Below are positions 1 through 11,130 of a stretch of DNA of 64,000 nucleotides, one piece after another (the stretch's first letter is position 1; each line of letters starts with the position of its first letter). The DNA is from Siphonodentalium dalli (lineage: Eukaryota; Mollusca; Scaphopoda; Gadilida; Siphonodentaliidae). The notes under the pieces were generated by a model. The model was not told where the DNA came from. It was given only the letters and a program-made list of their open reading frames with translations, and did not search any database. The stretch is taken from NCBI GenBank assembly GCA_032622095.1, contig CP136066.1:226366961-226430960 (forward strand), written 5' to 3'. A program made the position numbers and the translations under genes.

Positions 1-295
1 ATAATTTTTTATCATTTATTCTTACATTCTTAAACAATCTGTTATCATTTGTTATCATTGTTCTTAAATTTCTAACAATTTTTGTCATTTTTTCTTACAT
101 TCTTTAAAAAAATTTATAATTTGTTATCATTATTTCTTACATTCTTAAAAAAACAATTATCATTTTTTTTATATTTTCCTACCTTCATTAACAATTATAA
201 AGTAATATAAAATTGGAAAGGCCAATGCATTATCTTATATATGAGAGGCAACCTACATGTATGGTTGACTCGCATATATTAGAGAATGCATTGGC
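1..295. repeat. AT-rich spacer plus degenerate 69-bp-type hairpin
   Basis: Positions 1-220 repeat short phrases such as TTATCATTT, CTTACATTCTT and AACAATTT. These are the same phrases that separate the two hairpins inside the TTAA elements elsewhere in the window. Positions 221-295 are a degenerate copy of the hairpin module: it starts GCCAATGCATTATCTTATAT and ends AGAGAATGCATTGGC, with a diverged loop. Together they look like an expanded and decayed half of such an element, cut by the left window edge. Confidence 0.6.
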
Positions 296-766
296 ACAGA
301 GTTGTAAAAAACAAAAATTAAATCTCCTGATACACAATCATTTCTCTGTGCCACCTTAAGCTTCGCGATCCAACAATGGCAGGGGGATGTGCACATGACA
401 GAAGAGCACTATGAGAGATACTGACCGCAGGTATACTAAGTGTTCTCATAATCAATCTGCCTCCATTAAGCATATTGTGTCCTACTGTCCATCAATGATG
501 GTACGGTCACGTTGAGAAGGAAATATAATTCATGTAGGAATGAAACATTGTAACATATGTAACAACTCTATTATCTGTTCATGTTCTGAATAGGAAACAA
601 TATTATTAAACCAACAATCAATCTCACAATGGAATATATTTCTATTGGAGCTGCTAATAGTGAGTTCTGATTGGCACTACTAATAGTGACTGACGACGAA
701 TCTCCTGGTTTGGAAAACAGAAATCCTACGACATGTAATCCGGCAGATCCACTATTAATATATGGG

Positions 767-773
767 TATATAG
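767..773 (+). promoter_or_regulatory. possible TATA box of the lectin-like gene
   Basis: TATATAG lies about 56 bases upstream of the ATG at 829, a plausible distance for a TATA box with a short leader. AT-rich sequence is common here, so this is only a position-based guess. Confidence 0.25.
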
Positions 774-828
774 TCACATGATGTAACTGAGACTGGCCAA
801 GGTTGTGCAGGGAGAATTAATTCAAAGA

Positions 829-1530
829 ATGGTTTCCATAGTAACAGCATTTGTGGTCATCATCATGTGTCTGATCGCTTTGGAACTAGATGGATATGAT
901 GTGTTCATCACGAAAACAGAAAACCTTCTTCGATGTCGAAAACTGTGCATGCACCAAGAAGCGTGCAAACGTGTTCATTTTCGAAACAAACAGTGTCTTC
1001 TGATAACTAGCCTGGTGAGCCCTCACGGAGAAATAGTCGATAAATCGGGAGGAAACGCTTCTGGTTTTTGTGATAGTGATGAGGTCTGTGTTCCGACGGG
1101 GATAAATGAACCGGGATACAGAAATGAAACCATTCTGGGCATCGACTTGATCGGATTGAAGGGATTCCGGATCTACACAAGGGGAATTGATTTTGACGGA
1201 GCCGTGCAGTACTGTGCAGAACAAGGGGGACAACTCTTCGTAGTTGAGAATCACACCCAGTGGCAGACGATAGCTCACTTGGCTATAGAAGACGACATTC
1301 TGGTTGGATTGTGGATAAATGGAAACGACAGAAACGTACAAGATAATTACATCACCACAGCCGGGGTTCCAATGCCGTTCTTCAAGTGGGGAAAAAAACA
1401 ACCAAATCACTTCTACCTAGATCAAATTCAAGATTGCATAACAATGAGAATGGATAACAAATTTAAAATGAACGACCAACAGTGCTGGAATACTGGTAAT
1501 GGATATATATGTGAATGGCAGTTGTTCTGA
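829..1530 (+). CDS. secreted C-type lectin-like protein with N-terminal Cys-rich (PAN-like) segment
   Basis: An uninterrupted 233-codon ORF. ATG 829 is chosen because it places a hydrophobic signal peptide (about residues 3-18) at the N-terminus; the frame is open a little further upstream but has no earlier ATG in the part examined. Residues about 30-65 hold a Cys-rich segment (LLRCRKLCMHQEACK) resembling a reduced PAN/apple domain. Residues about 110-233 are a C-type lectin-like domain with the paired cysteines, GLWING, QPN at 191-193 (the place of EPN/QPD) and the closing NGYICEW. The usual WND is MND at 214-216, so calcium and sugar binding may be weakened. Predicted to be extracellular, in recognition or mucus/immune roles typical of invertebrate lectins; the ligand cannot be read. 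The coding region has no intron. A short echo of its 3' end recurs at about 1692-1745. Confidence 0.8.
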   Translation: MVSIVTAFVVIIMCLIALELDGYDVFITKTENLLRCRKLCMHQEACKRVHFRNKQCLLITSLVSPHGEIVDKSGGNASGFCDSDEVCVPTGINEPGYRNETILGIDLIGLKGFRIYTRGIDFDGAVQYCAEQGGQLFVVENHTQWQTIAHLAIEDDILVGLWINGNDRNVQDNYITTAGVPMPFFKWGKKQPNHFYLDQIQDCITMRMDNKFKMNDQQCWNTGNGYICEWQLF

Positions 1531-1920
1531 ATGTTTCTCGCTCAGAGAAGACAATTTTCAATGTTTATTATATACATTTGTACAGTATGTTGTGGAAAAT
1601 CCAAAATTGTATAGAATTGAGGACTTTGAAATGAACGTCCAAGAGTGGTGACTGAGTTATATAATAAGGGGTATACATTGTATATGTTATATATGTGAAT
1701 GTAAGTCGTTCTGAATTTCTCAATTTTCAATGTTTCTTATCTATGTAGTGGCAAAATCCAAAATTGCATAAAATTCCATATATTGTGTGTAATACCTGGT
1801 CAATTACTCAGCATGTGTCATCACAAATGTAATACAGACATCTACTAGTACTTTCACCTGTAATCGGCATGGTAACTTATCTGAATCAGGAATAAGTATA
1901 CCTATGTATAGATCTGCATC

Positions 1921-2349
1921 TAGCCTGAGTTTAGTGTACCTGTCATTTATAGACTGAGGTCCCCAGAGGGTGAATTTAGTGATGCTAGATCCTGCATAGT
2001 GGGCTAGCATCACTAAATTCACCCTCTGTGGACCTCATTCACTTAGGCCCATCTTCTCTGGAAAGTTTCTTTATTATAAAATTTCTATAGAAACTTCTTC
2101 ACATAGATTCTATTTCTTTTTTAGTTTAGTTTCTCTATATCCCCAAATTGGCAGATGACACATTGCATAATCGATGTCCCAATGGGTGTACATCACAATA
2201 TTCACCATTTGGTCACTTCAATCTGAGTCCATGTCTCCCATAGCAGTTGAGGTCCCCAGAGGGTGAATTTAGTGATCCTAGCCCACTGCACAGGATGGCA
2301 TCACTAAATTCACTCTCTGGGGACCTCATTCTGATAATGACAGGCACAC
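1921..2349. mobile_element. MITE with paired GAGGTCCCCAGAGGG palindromes, copy 1
   Basis: The left end reads TAGCCTGAGTTTAGTGTACC. Two palindromes follow, at about 1951-2038 and 2249-2329. Each has arms reading GAGGTCCCCAGAGGGTGAA and its complement around TAGTGATGCTAG. The spacer contains TCTGGAAAGTTTCTTTATTA and TCTCTATATCCCCAAATTGG, which recur in the other copies. The right end stops at ACAGGCACAC, where a TA-flanked MITE is inserted. Confidence 0.75.
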
Positions 2350-2483
2350 TACAGTAATGCTCTAATTAATCGACTCCAAAGCTTTCCAATGAATGGCAAC
2401 AAGCCATATTTCCGACTAAATCCTGAAAAGTTACACATAATTGTGCTGTGGTTATGGAGTCGATTAATTAGAGCATTACTGTA
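2350..2483. mobile_element. mariner-like foldback MITE (CAGTAATGC family)
   Basis: TA, then CAGTAATGCTCTAATTAATC, with the inverted copy GATTAATTAGAGCATTACTG and TA at the right end. The arms run for about 30 bp and fold back. TA on both sides fits a Tc1/mariner-type target duplication. A longer relative is at 31929-32097. Confidence 0.75.
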
Positions 2484-3052
2484 CAATCATGCCTGGTGGA
2501 AACCATGTCAAAGAGCAAGGGTTAAATTAATAATTATCTGCATAGTTGAAACAATAGTTACATGTACATGTATGTAGATTTATCCACCACTCACTACGTT
2601 TATTGACTACATAAAGCCTGCCTAATAAACGTTACGTTTATTACGTCAATGTAGCTTTATTAGGTCAACATAGCTTTAAGCTTTATTAGGTTAGTACTAC
2701 TTTTATGACGTAATTTGATATGCAAATTGCGCAGGTAACTAGGGACGTCAATCGGCCTTAATGACATCATTGTGATTTCAGAACGTTTTTATCGTGTATA
2801 ATTCACTAAAATAATTCGTAAAATGTTATATGTTTTAGCTCTATAACATCTATAAATCCTCAGAACAAGGTCTGCTTATAATAAATGTAAAAATGCCAAC
2901 GAACTATTTCGCTCTAAGCTGCACTCCGGTTTTCCCACGTCATGAATACTAATTGGTTTGCTTGACCTAATAAATGTAATGGCGTCATCGAAGTAACGAA
3001 TGTAAAACTGAGGAAAATGACAGATTTACCTCACAAAAGGCAAGTTTTGTGC
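2484..3052. other. noncoding stretch with short palindromes
   Basis: No coding signal on either strand. The part at about 2600-2710 has several TTTATTAG and AATAAACGTTACGTTTATT inverted words, which may be decayed foldback DNA. Nothing else is recognised. Confidence 0.5.
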
Positions 3053-3222
3053 GATGGATAAATAAAATATGTAGCTAATGTCGTCGCTTAAACTGTTTAT
3101 GTCCGCTCGGGGGATTTGGCATCTATTGGACTTGGCAGAGCCTCGCCCAATAGATGCTCAAATCCCCCTCAAGGACATAAACATTTTAAGCGACGACATT
3201 AGCTACATATTCTATATTTATC
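3053..3222. mobile_element. foldback MITE with GCATCTATTGG hairpin
   Basis: A long dyad. The left arm contains ATATGTAGCTAATGTCGTCG, GTTTATGTCC, GGGGGATTTG and GCATCTATTGG. The right arm is the complement, ending CGACGACATTAGCTACATAT. The loop is near GCAGAGCCTCGCC. Fragments of the same family lie at about 29780-29872 and 30081-30165. Confidence 0.75.
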
Positions 3223-3406
3223 CACCTCCTACCTGCTATACATATAAAGCCCATCAGATAAACCACGCTTCTATCGGTCTACTAGACAGATAAAGCATCC
3301 TCTAGTATACAGATAAACTTAAAATATGCAAGGAAGAAAGGTTACAAGAACTTGGGACAGTTAACCTCCAGCAGTTCGCAAATGACGTCACTGAATCATA
3401 ACAATG

Positions 3407-4098
3407 TTATGGAGCATCATTAGATCGAACCATGCTGGTTTCCGTTGTTATGGAGCATCATTAGAATGAACCATGCTGGTTTCCGTTGATATGGAGCATC
3501 ATTAGAATGAACCATGCTGGCTTCCGTTGTTATGGAGCATCATTAGATTGAACCATGCTGGTTTCCGTTGTTATGGAGCATCATTAGATTGAACCATGCT
3601 GGTTTCCGTTGATATGGAGCATCATTAGAATGAACCATGCTGGCTTCCGTTGTTATGGAGCATCATTAGAATGAACCATGCTGGCTTCCGTTGTTATGGA
3701 GCATCATTAGAATGAACCATGCTGGCTCCGTTATGGAGCATCACTAGAATGAACCATGCTGGTTTCCGTTGTTATGGAGCATCATTAGAATGAACCATGC
3801 TGGTTTCCGTTGTTATGGAGCATCATTAGAATGAACCATGCTGGTTTCCGTTGTTATGGAGCATCATTAGAATGAACCATGCTGGCTTCCGTTGTTATGG
3901 AGCATCATTAGAATGAACCATGCTGGTTTCCGTTGTTATGGAGCATCATTAGAATGAACCATGCTGGCTTCCGTTATGGAGCATCATTAGAATGAACCAT
4001 GCTGGCTTCCGTTGTTATGGAGCATCATTAGAATGAACCATGCTGGTTTCCGTTGTTATGGAGCATCATTAGAATGAACCATGCTGGTTTCCGTTGTT
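3407..4098. repeat. 41-bp minisatellite, about 17 units
   Basis: Tandem units of TATGGAGCATCATTAGAATG followed by AACCATGCTGGTTTCCGTTG. Variants are GAT/TGTT at the junction and GGC/GGT before TTCC. Two units are shortened (near 3725 and 3971). The variants are interspersed, which suggests unequal exchange. Confidence 0.95.
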
Positions 4099-4196
4099 AG
4101 TGACAGTGTCCTTAGAAACATCAACATCGAACGTATTTTCGTGCGCCCCAAAACGCACTTAAATATAATGTTCAGTTGGTGAAGTCTATAACTTCA

Positions 4197-4581
4197 TTAA
4201 CCCTTTACCCAACAAACCGGCCAAAAACGCCCAAATAAAGCTTCAACAGCCTAAAATATCTTGGGTCTGTCTCAATAACACCATACAAATATGGATATCA
4301 TTGGAACCGGTTCATTGACCACATTGTGATAGTTACAGTTATGCCCTGTGCCAATGCATTCTCTTATATATGCGAGTCGACCATGGGTCGCCTCGCATAT
4401 ATAAGAGAATGCATTGGCCTAACAATTTTTATAATATTTTTCTACATTCTTTGACAATTTTATCATTTTTAATATGTGTTAAGCCAATGCATTCTCTTAT
4501 ATATGTGAGGCGACCAATGGTCGACTCGCATATATAAGAGAATGCATTAGCACAGGGCCGTTCTGTTGGGTAAAGGGTTAA
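4197..4581. mobile_element. piggyBac-type MITE (TTAA-CCCTTTACCCAACA), copy A
   Basis: TTAACCCTTTACCCAACA at the left and TGTTGGGTAAAGGGTTAA at the right form an 18-bp inverted repeat that includes the TTAA target. Inside are two oppositely oriented 69-bp hairpins, at 4350-4418 and 4483-4551, separated by an AT-rich spacer. TTAA plus termini starting CCC is the piggyBac pattern. There is no ORF, so it is nonautonomous. Confidence 0.85.
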
Positions 4582-4744
4582 GCAATTGGCAGTTTGTTAC
4601 TTATAAGCATATGATATTATTCCGTGAACTGGTGCATTTGCACTGCCGATCTTGGTGATACTGCTATTTAAGTTCAGAGTTTCAAATTCAATTCATTAAT
4701 AAGTTTCAAGAACAAACATCCAAATTCACATGACTGCCATACTT

Positions 4745-6093
4745 CAGGGTTTCCGCCAGGGGGAAATTAATGAGTCCGTAAAATTTTGTTATTTGACACT
4801 GAAAAGTAGCAATTTCCTTGCACCTAAGATTCCCACAAAGCAACCCAAAGCTACGTATATTACGCGGGTCAATCATTTCCATGGGTGCTTTAATTCTGTT
4901 GATGGTGTCCAGATAATCAATCAATTAGTTACGCACGTAAGACTGCCGTCTGATTGAAGACTATATATTAATAAACAAGCTACGAGTTAGTGTTTACAAA
5001 TTTATACAATAAGATTCCGACAGGTATATAAATGAATCTAAACACTACAAAGCATCTATGCATTGACCAATAATAGATAGCAAGGAGAATTGAATAAAGT
5101 ATTTCCTAGAATTTCAAGCAGCTTCTGTGAAAATGAAACTGACAGCTAGGATATACGCTGTCAATCGTAAAACTATTTGTGCGCTGTGACGTCATACTGC
5201 AGAGTTTGTCTGCAGGAAATATTTATAGAGGCGGAATACGAATGGTAGCGACATCTTTCACTCGGAATGCGTAGCTTGTCCAATAGTCTCTATTAGTCCA
5301 TAAACTGACGACCGCAATTGCTTATTATGCGTATATTGCCATGCATAGTCAACAAAATCCCAAAGTGATTTATTTCACAATAATACGGAACCTGTCCCGA
5401 AATCAGTCTTTATAGTGGGAATTCATAGTGACAAGTTAACAACACCATTCATTAGATCCATATTACATACATGAAGGATAAAGACAAACACATACCCCCT
5501 CCCCAATATGGAGATAAAGTCAAAGTACGGTAAATAATAGATGCGTTGTCCCGCCTGGGTCCCCAAGCACAATCAACGACGCACATGTTCACATTTCACG
5601 CCAAAATTATATTTTATAACACGCTGGCTAAAACTCTGTTCTGTACCTCATGGACTCTGCAGAGGGACCCATTAATTATGTACCGTATGATAGCACGGGA
5701 TCTCGGAGAAGGAGTAGTTTCATCCATGAAAATCCCGTGCATAAAAATGTCCCGACTAAGAAATTCGGCATTCTTTGATCAAATTATATAATTGTAGGAT
5801 ATCATATCACGGGATTATCGAGCATGAGCAGTTTCATCCCGTGCACAAAAATATGCGTACTCAGCAGTCCGACATTCTTTGATGTTACCACGACATGTAT
5901 TACGCTGTATCTAACATCGCTATTTGACCCGCATTTCACCAGTATTCTGTTTAACCCCCGAACACCCGTTGCAACCGAATTTTGTTTACGACATATTGCT
6001 ACTGACATTTGGAATATGTATGAACCAAACAGATAATCTGCGAGGGGAATGAGGCCGTCCTACGGACGCTGAGCCATACTAACGGAAACCCTG
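4745..6093. mobile_element. probable hAT-like element (CAGGGTTTCCG termini)
   Basis: The left end is CAGGGTTTCCGCC and the right end is CGGAAACCCTG, an 11-bp inverted repeat. ATACTT flanks both sides (4739-4744 and 6094-6099). Six matching bases are fewer than the 8 expected for hAT, so the family is a guess. The interior has no recognisable transposase. A tandem pair of about 130 bp at 5690-5890 repeats the words cacggga, gtttcatcc and attctttgat. Confidence 0.5.
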
Positions 6094-6379
6094 ATACTTG
6101 TACAATTCAGTTTTAGATTTGAACGTTAATCATTTAGATTTTATTAGAAATTACACCATTCTGTGATATTTTTCCGGCATAATTTAGAAATTTCTAAAGC
6201 GGACTATTTCGCGTTGCAGTCGCATGAATACGAAACTGTTTCATAATTAATTAGCCTCTACTATACAGATAAAGTCGCTAAGTAGGTCATCGCTTCTCTA
6301 TAAGGAACCTGTGAATTTTGCGATGTTTTTTTGACAAAAACTGCGATAAAATACATTTAAATTTGTTCGGTGGATAAAC

Positions 6380-6527
6380 AGAACATCCACATAGTGTACC
6401 TGAATAGAGAATTTATTTTTGCTCGTATGTGGGCATCTATTTGACTCCCCTTGAGGCTCGCCAAAAGATGCCCACATACTCGCAAAAATAAATTCTTTAT
6501 TCAGCTACACTATGTGGATGTTCTCTA
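6380..6527. mobile_element. foldback MITE (ACATCCACATAGTG arms)
   Basis: Inverted arms start AACATCCACATAGTGTACC and contain AGAATTTATTTTTGC and GTATGTGGGCATCT. The complement runs to CACTATGTGGATGTT. The loop TTGAGGCTCGCC resembles that of the 3053-3222 foldback, so the two may be distant relatives. Confidence 0.75.
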
Positions 6528-8093
6528 TGTATCTGCTTGTTTATACCCATTACACTGATAAATCATATTGGCTAGCAGCCATTATTTTAATCTAATATTG
6601 ATAGCATGTTTCTATAGGGTGGATGTTCTCTATTTATCTGCTTGTTTATACCCATTACACTGATAAATCATATTGGCTAGCAGCCATTATTTTAATCTAA
6701 TATGGATAGCATGTTTCTATAGGGTGGATGTTCTCTATTTATCTGCTTGTTTATACCCATTACACTGATAAATCATATTGGCTAGCAGCCATTATTTTAA
6801 TCTAATATTGATAGCATGTTTCTATAGGGTGGATGTTCTCTATTTATCTGCTTGTTTATACCCATTACACTAATAAATCATATTGGCTAGCAGCCATTAT
6901 TTTAATCTAATATTGATAGCATGTTTCTATAGGGTGGATGTTCTCTATTTATCTGCTTGTTTATACCCATTACACTGATAAATCATATTGGCTAGCAGCC
7001 ATTATTTTAATCTAATATCGATAGCATGTTTCTGTAGGGTGGATGTTCTCTATTTATCTGCTTGTTTATACCCATTACACTAATAAATCATATTGGCTAG
7101 CAGCCATTATTTTAATCTAATATTGATAGCATGTTTCTATAGGGTGGATGTTCTCTATTTATCTGCTTGTTTATACCCATTACACTAATAAATCATATTG
7201 GCTAGCAGCCATTATTTTAATCTAATATTTATAGGATGTTTCTATAGGGTGGATGTTCTCTATTTATCTGCTTGTTTATACCCATTACACTAATAAATCA
7301 TATTGGCTAGCAGCCATTATTTTAATCTAATATTTATAGCATGTTTCTATAGGGTGGATGTTCTCTATTTATCTGCTTGTTTATACCCATTACACTAATA
7401 AATCATATTGGCTAGCAGCCATTATTTTAATCTAATATTGATAGCATGTTTCTATAGGGTGGATGTTCTCTATTTATCTGCTTGTTTATACCCATTACAC
7501 TGATAAATCATATTGGCTAGCAGCCATTATTTTAATCTAATATTGATAGCATGTTTCTATAGGGTGGATGTTCTCTATTTATCTGCTTGTTTATACCCAT
7601 TACACTAATAAATCATATTGGCTAGCAGCCATTATTTTAATCTAATATTGATAGCATGTTTCTGTAGGGTGGATGTTCTCTATTTATCTGCTTGTTTATA
7701 CCCATTACACTAATAAATCATATTGGCTAGCAGCCATTATTTTAATCTAATATTTATAGCATGTTTCTATAGGGTGGATGTTCTCTATTTATCTGCTTGT
7801 TTATACCCAATACACTAATAAATCATATTGGCTAGCAGCCATTATTTTAATCTAATATTTATAGCATGTTTCTATAGGGTGGATGTTCTCTATTTATCTG
7901 CTTGTTTATACCCATTACACTAATAAATCATATTGGCTAGCAGCCATTATTTTAATCTAATATTTATAGCATGTTTCTATAGGGTGGATGTTCTCTATTT
8001 ATCTGCTTGTTTATACCCATTACACTAATAAATCATATTGGCTAGCAGCCATTATTTTAATCTAATATTTATAGCATGTTTCTGTAGGGTGGG
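6506..8093. repeat. 105-bp satellite array, about 15 units
   Basis: The unit begins GGGTGGATGTTCTCTATTTA, continues TCTGCTTGTTTATACCCATT and CATATTGGCTAGCAGCCATT, and ends near ATAGCATGTTTCTATA. The period is 105 bases. Units differ at a few sites (TGATAAA/TAATAAA, ATTGATAGC/ATTTATAGC). The first unit overlaps the right arm of the foldback at 6380-6527, so the array grew from that junction. Confidence 0.95.
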
Positions 8094-8834
8094 TGTGAAA
8101 GGTTAATATAACTTTCAAAATCAATTCATCAATCAATACTAATATCCATACAGGTGAAGAGTGTGCAGATACACCTACATGTAGATAAGAACATAAGGAA
8201 GAGCCTGTGTACAGTCTGTTTCAAAAATATACAGGTGAGGGTTGCAGTCATCATAATTGGCTATGGCAATCAGCAATGCCGAAGCAATTTGCTGAAGAAA
8301 ACTGGGCCACGGCAAAGGATTGCCGTAGTGAATTGCCGAAGCCAAACCATCTAAATTAAGAGGGTTGGGGTTTTGTCATCGAAAATTGTGTGATGAAATT
8401 TCAACAGAATTGGAGGAGCTACAGTAGAGTGTCATCCATTAATCACATTTTAACCTATATGATAAACAATTAAATACAACACTACATCTGTTCTTCTAGC
8501 CACTGGCCAGAATAGCAGCTGGACGACATAATTCTCAGATTTCATGTGGAATAACCTTAATCTAAGAGAATGCCATTACATTCAAATAGAACTGGGCACC
8601 TTGTAGCTTTCTAAAGTAGCTAATAGACATACTCTCAACACTGGATATTGGATGTTCATAAGATAACATACTCTCAACACTGGATATTGGATGTTCATGT
8701 GATAATTAATTTATTGTTATCACTATATCATAAAAAATTATTGGAAATAAAAGGTCGCAGACCACATGTCCCCCGACTCGAGTGGTAAACTTCATGATTG
8801 GATTTGTTTGAAGGATACTATTTGCAACAATGTT
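8094..8834. other. noncoding stretch
   Basis: No gene seen. A roughly 34-bp direct duplication, CATACTCTCAACACTGGATA and following bases, occurs at about 8628 and 8669. Confidence 0.5.
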
Positions 8835-9262
8835 ATACAGTATATAGATGTTGCAAACCACTGCAAAATTTCTTGGCAAAATTTCTTGGACAAAACAACC
8901 CGATGAACAAACGCATGCAAACGCGAAAAAATTGATATTTTTTATTAGCTATATAGATGTTGCAAATCACCAACATGTTAGGAACAATATCCCAGAGTTT
9001 CAAATCTCTACATTTAAAACTGTAGGAGGAGTTGATTACACCATGAAGGTACCCAATCTCATCCAAAAGGCAAAAATGTTCCAAATTTTCTAAGTCGAAA
9101 CCCCCCCCCCCCCCCCAAAAATATATGGAAAAAATTATATTTTTGATTAGCTATATAGATGTTGCAAATCACCAACATGTTAGGAACAATATCCCAGAGT
9201 TTCAAATCTCTACGTTTAAAACTGTAGGAGGAGTTGATTACACCATGAAGGTACCCAATCTC
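8835..9262. repeat. duplicated dispersed repeat ending in ACGG-rich tract
   Basis: A block containing AGATGTTGCAAATCACCAAC, GGAACAATATCCCAGAGTTT and GGAGTTGATTACACCATGAA occurs twice, at about 8952-9061 and 9154-9262. A C(17) run lies between them. The second copy leads into a GGAC/GACGGACGG stretch. The ORFs here are by-products of the repeat. Confidence 0.75.
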
Positions 9263-9399
9263 GGACGGACAGACGGACGGACACACGGACGGACGGACGA
9301 GGGTCATTTCTATAGTCCTCCGACGGAAACGTCGGGGGACAAAAACTACCCGCTGGACAAAACAAGTGTCCACTGCCACCGTTCGGCCGCGGTGTCACT

Positions 9400-9575
9400 T
9401 TGTGTAACCGCGGTTGAGCACCGCGGTCGAACGGCAAGTACACCACGGCCGAACGGCAAGTACACCGCGGTCGAACAGCAAGTACACCGCGGTCGAACGG
9501 CAAGTACACCGCGGCCGAACGGCAAGTACACCACGGCCGAACGGCAAGTACACGGCGGCCGAACGGCATGTACAC
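9400..9575. repeat. 22-bp GC-rich minisatellite, about 7 units
   Basis: Units of CCGCGGTCGAACGGCAAGTA(CA), with CCACGGCC and CGGCGGCC variants. It is much more GC-rich than its surroundings. Confidence 0.9.
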
Positions 9576-9628
9576 CGGGGTTAGATTTCTGTATCGTCTT
9601 TTTTCTCGAGTTTAAAACATGTTTTCTA

Positions 9629-10300
9629 TTAGGCCTAACAAAAAAATACGTTTGTTTCCGCTAACGAGCTGAAAAAAATTAGGGTAGGTAGGTAGGCTCA
9701 ACTTCTTTTTTTTTGGTTAACTTTTTTTTTTTCAGTATCTTTAAAAATAACTGTATAATACTTGTCAATAACCCAAACTATGCACTTCTAGGCCCCAATC
9801 ATGTTAACCCAGATGACAGAGAAACTATAAACTCCAATTCAATCTTACATATGCTTTAATATTTACATATATACTAGTCTATATACTAATATAGTCTTTG
9901 ATAATCCATATGGTCTGGCGACAACTGGAGTCAGTCCAACACCACTGCACTGTTCACATATTGGAGTGACCGTCTTGTACCGATCTCTTAATAATGGCTT
10001 CAGAACACCACCTTCTCCTCCACATTCAGTGAAGGATCTACATGTACATGTAGGTATTTTTTGAGGACACCTGTTTTTGGGCAACGATATGCCAAAGGCA
10101 TACTAGTAACCTGAAGGCCTGAGCGGAGGAAGGTTTGGGAGGGGTGAACTCCCCCTGCTGATGGTGGGGGTTCCCACCCTGGAAAATTTGTGAAAATCCA
10201 TTGCATTTAGAGCTAATCTAGGGCAGAGTCAGTATTTTGAATTTTACTGAGAGGTCAATTTGATCAAGTTTCTCAAACATAACTTTGGAAATTTTTTATA
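9629..10300. mobile_element. truncated PIF/Harbinger-like element
   Basis: TTA then GGCCTAACAAAAAAATACG and TTTGTTTCCGCTAACGAGCT match one terminus of the element at 32791-34130. About 650 bp of body (for example CCATATGGTCTGGCGACAAC) match 33470-34130 in inverted orientation. The other terminus is missing. Confidence 0.7.
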
Positions 10301-10680
10301 CCCGTTTTTAAAAAGGGAGGTATACTGTTTTGCACCTGTCCGTTCATACATCCGTCCGATGTCTGTTCATGTCATAACTTGAACAGTAGTACTCGGATCT
10401 CAATGAAATTAGGTATGGATGTTCACTACTATGAGGACATTAAATAGAGGGTTCCATCGTTTTGTTCGGATTTTCCATTCTAGAGTGTTTCATCTTTGTT
10501 TATCTGGAAATGTTGGCATTTTGGTCTGTCTGGGGTCTGTTCATGTCGTAACTTCAACAGTTGTGCTGGGATCTCAATGAAAATTGGTATGGATGTTCAC
10601 TACTATGAGGACATTAAAAAGAGGGTTCCATCGTTTTGTTCGAATTTTCCATTCTAGACTTATACATCTTTGTTTATCTG
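10301..10680. repeat. dispersed repeat with GGATCTCAATGAAATT units and TATACCC end
   Basis: It starts TATACCCGTTTTTAAAAAGG and runs through CCGTCCG and two roughly 175-bp units (GGATCTCAATGAAA, GTATGGATGTTCACTACTAT, GGGTTCCATCGTTTTGTTCG). It is the inverted relative of the array at 43250-44325. Confidence 0.8.
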
Positions 10681-11130
10681 CAATAAATATGAGGCAGATC
10701 AAAAGAAAAGTATTTGACTTATTGCATCGGATAACCTGTGTGTGAAGGGTTAATTATTTTTTAAACCGATCAACTAATCATTACCAAAAAATAAACAAGT
10801 GAGTGTTGTGTCATCATAAACCTGCACATGTAAAAACAACATGATCAGACAAAAAATACTAGAGTATTCACATAGGATAGAACATGTCTATTGGTGGATG
10901 GAAAGTGTTAATAACTTATGAACAAATCAACTGGTCGATACCAAAAACTATACAGGTGAAGGTTGTGTCATCATAAACATGCTCATAAAATATGAATAAA
11001 ATGTAAAAAATACTCAGATTACCGCGACACATAGCATGTGTCTACGGACAGACTGACAGCCAGACGGCTCAACAGATATAAGGACAGACAGACGAACGAC
11101 AGATGGTTGATGCGGACATCGGCATGATGT
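10681..11130. repeat. dispersed repeat, inverted relative of 62480-62945
   Basis: Shares ATGAGGCAGATCA, TATTGCATCGGATA, AAACCGATCAAC and GTGTCATCATAAAC with the complement of 62480-62945. Ends in a GACAGACAGACGAACG stretch. Not coding. Confidence 0.7.

Noticed and set aside
886-1410. 174-codon reverse ORF
   Set aside because: Antisense shadow of the lectin-like CDS.
3407-4098. Regular 41-bp repeats considered as a CRISPR array
   Set aside because: Units are continuous with no unique spacers, and the window is eukaryotic.
9125-9664. 179-codon ORF and its reverse partners over the GC-rich minisatellite
   Set aside because: Open on both strands owing to the 22-bp repeat; the peptide is a simple repeat joined to transposon sequence.
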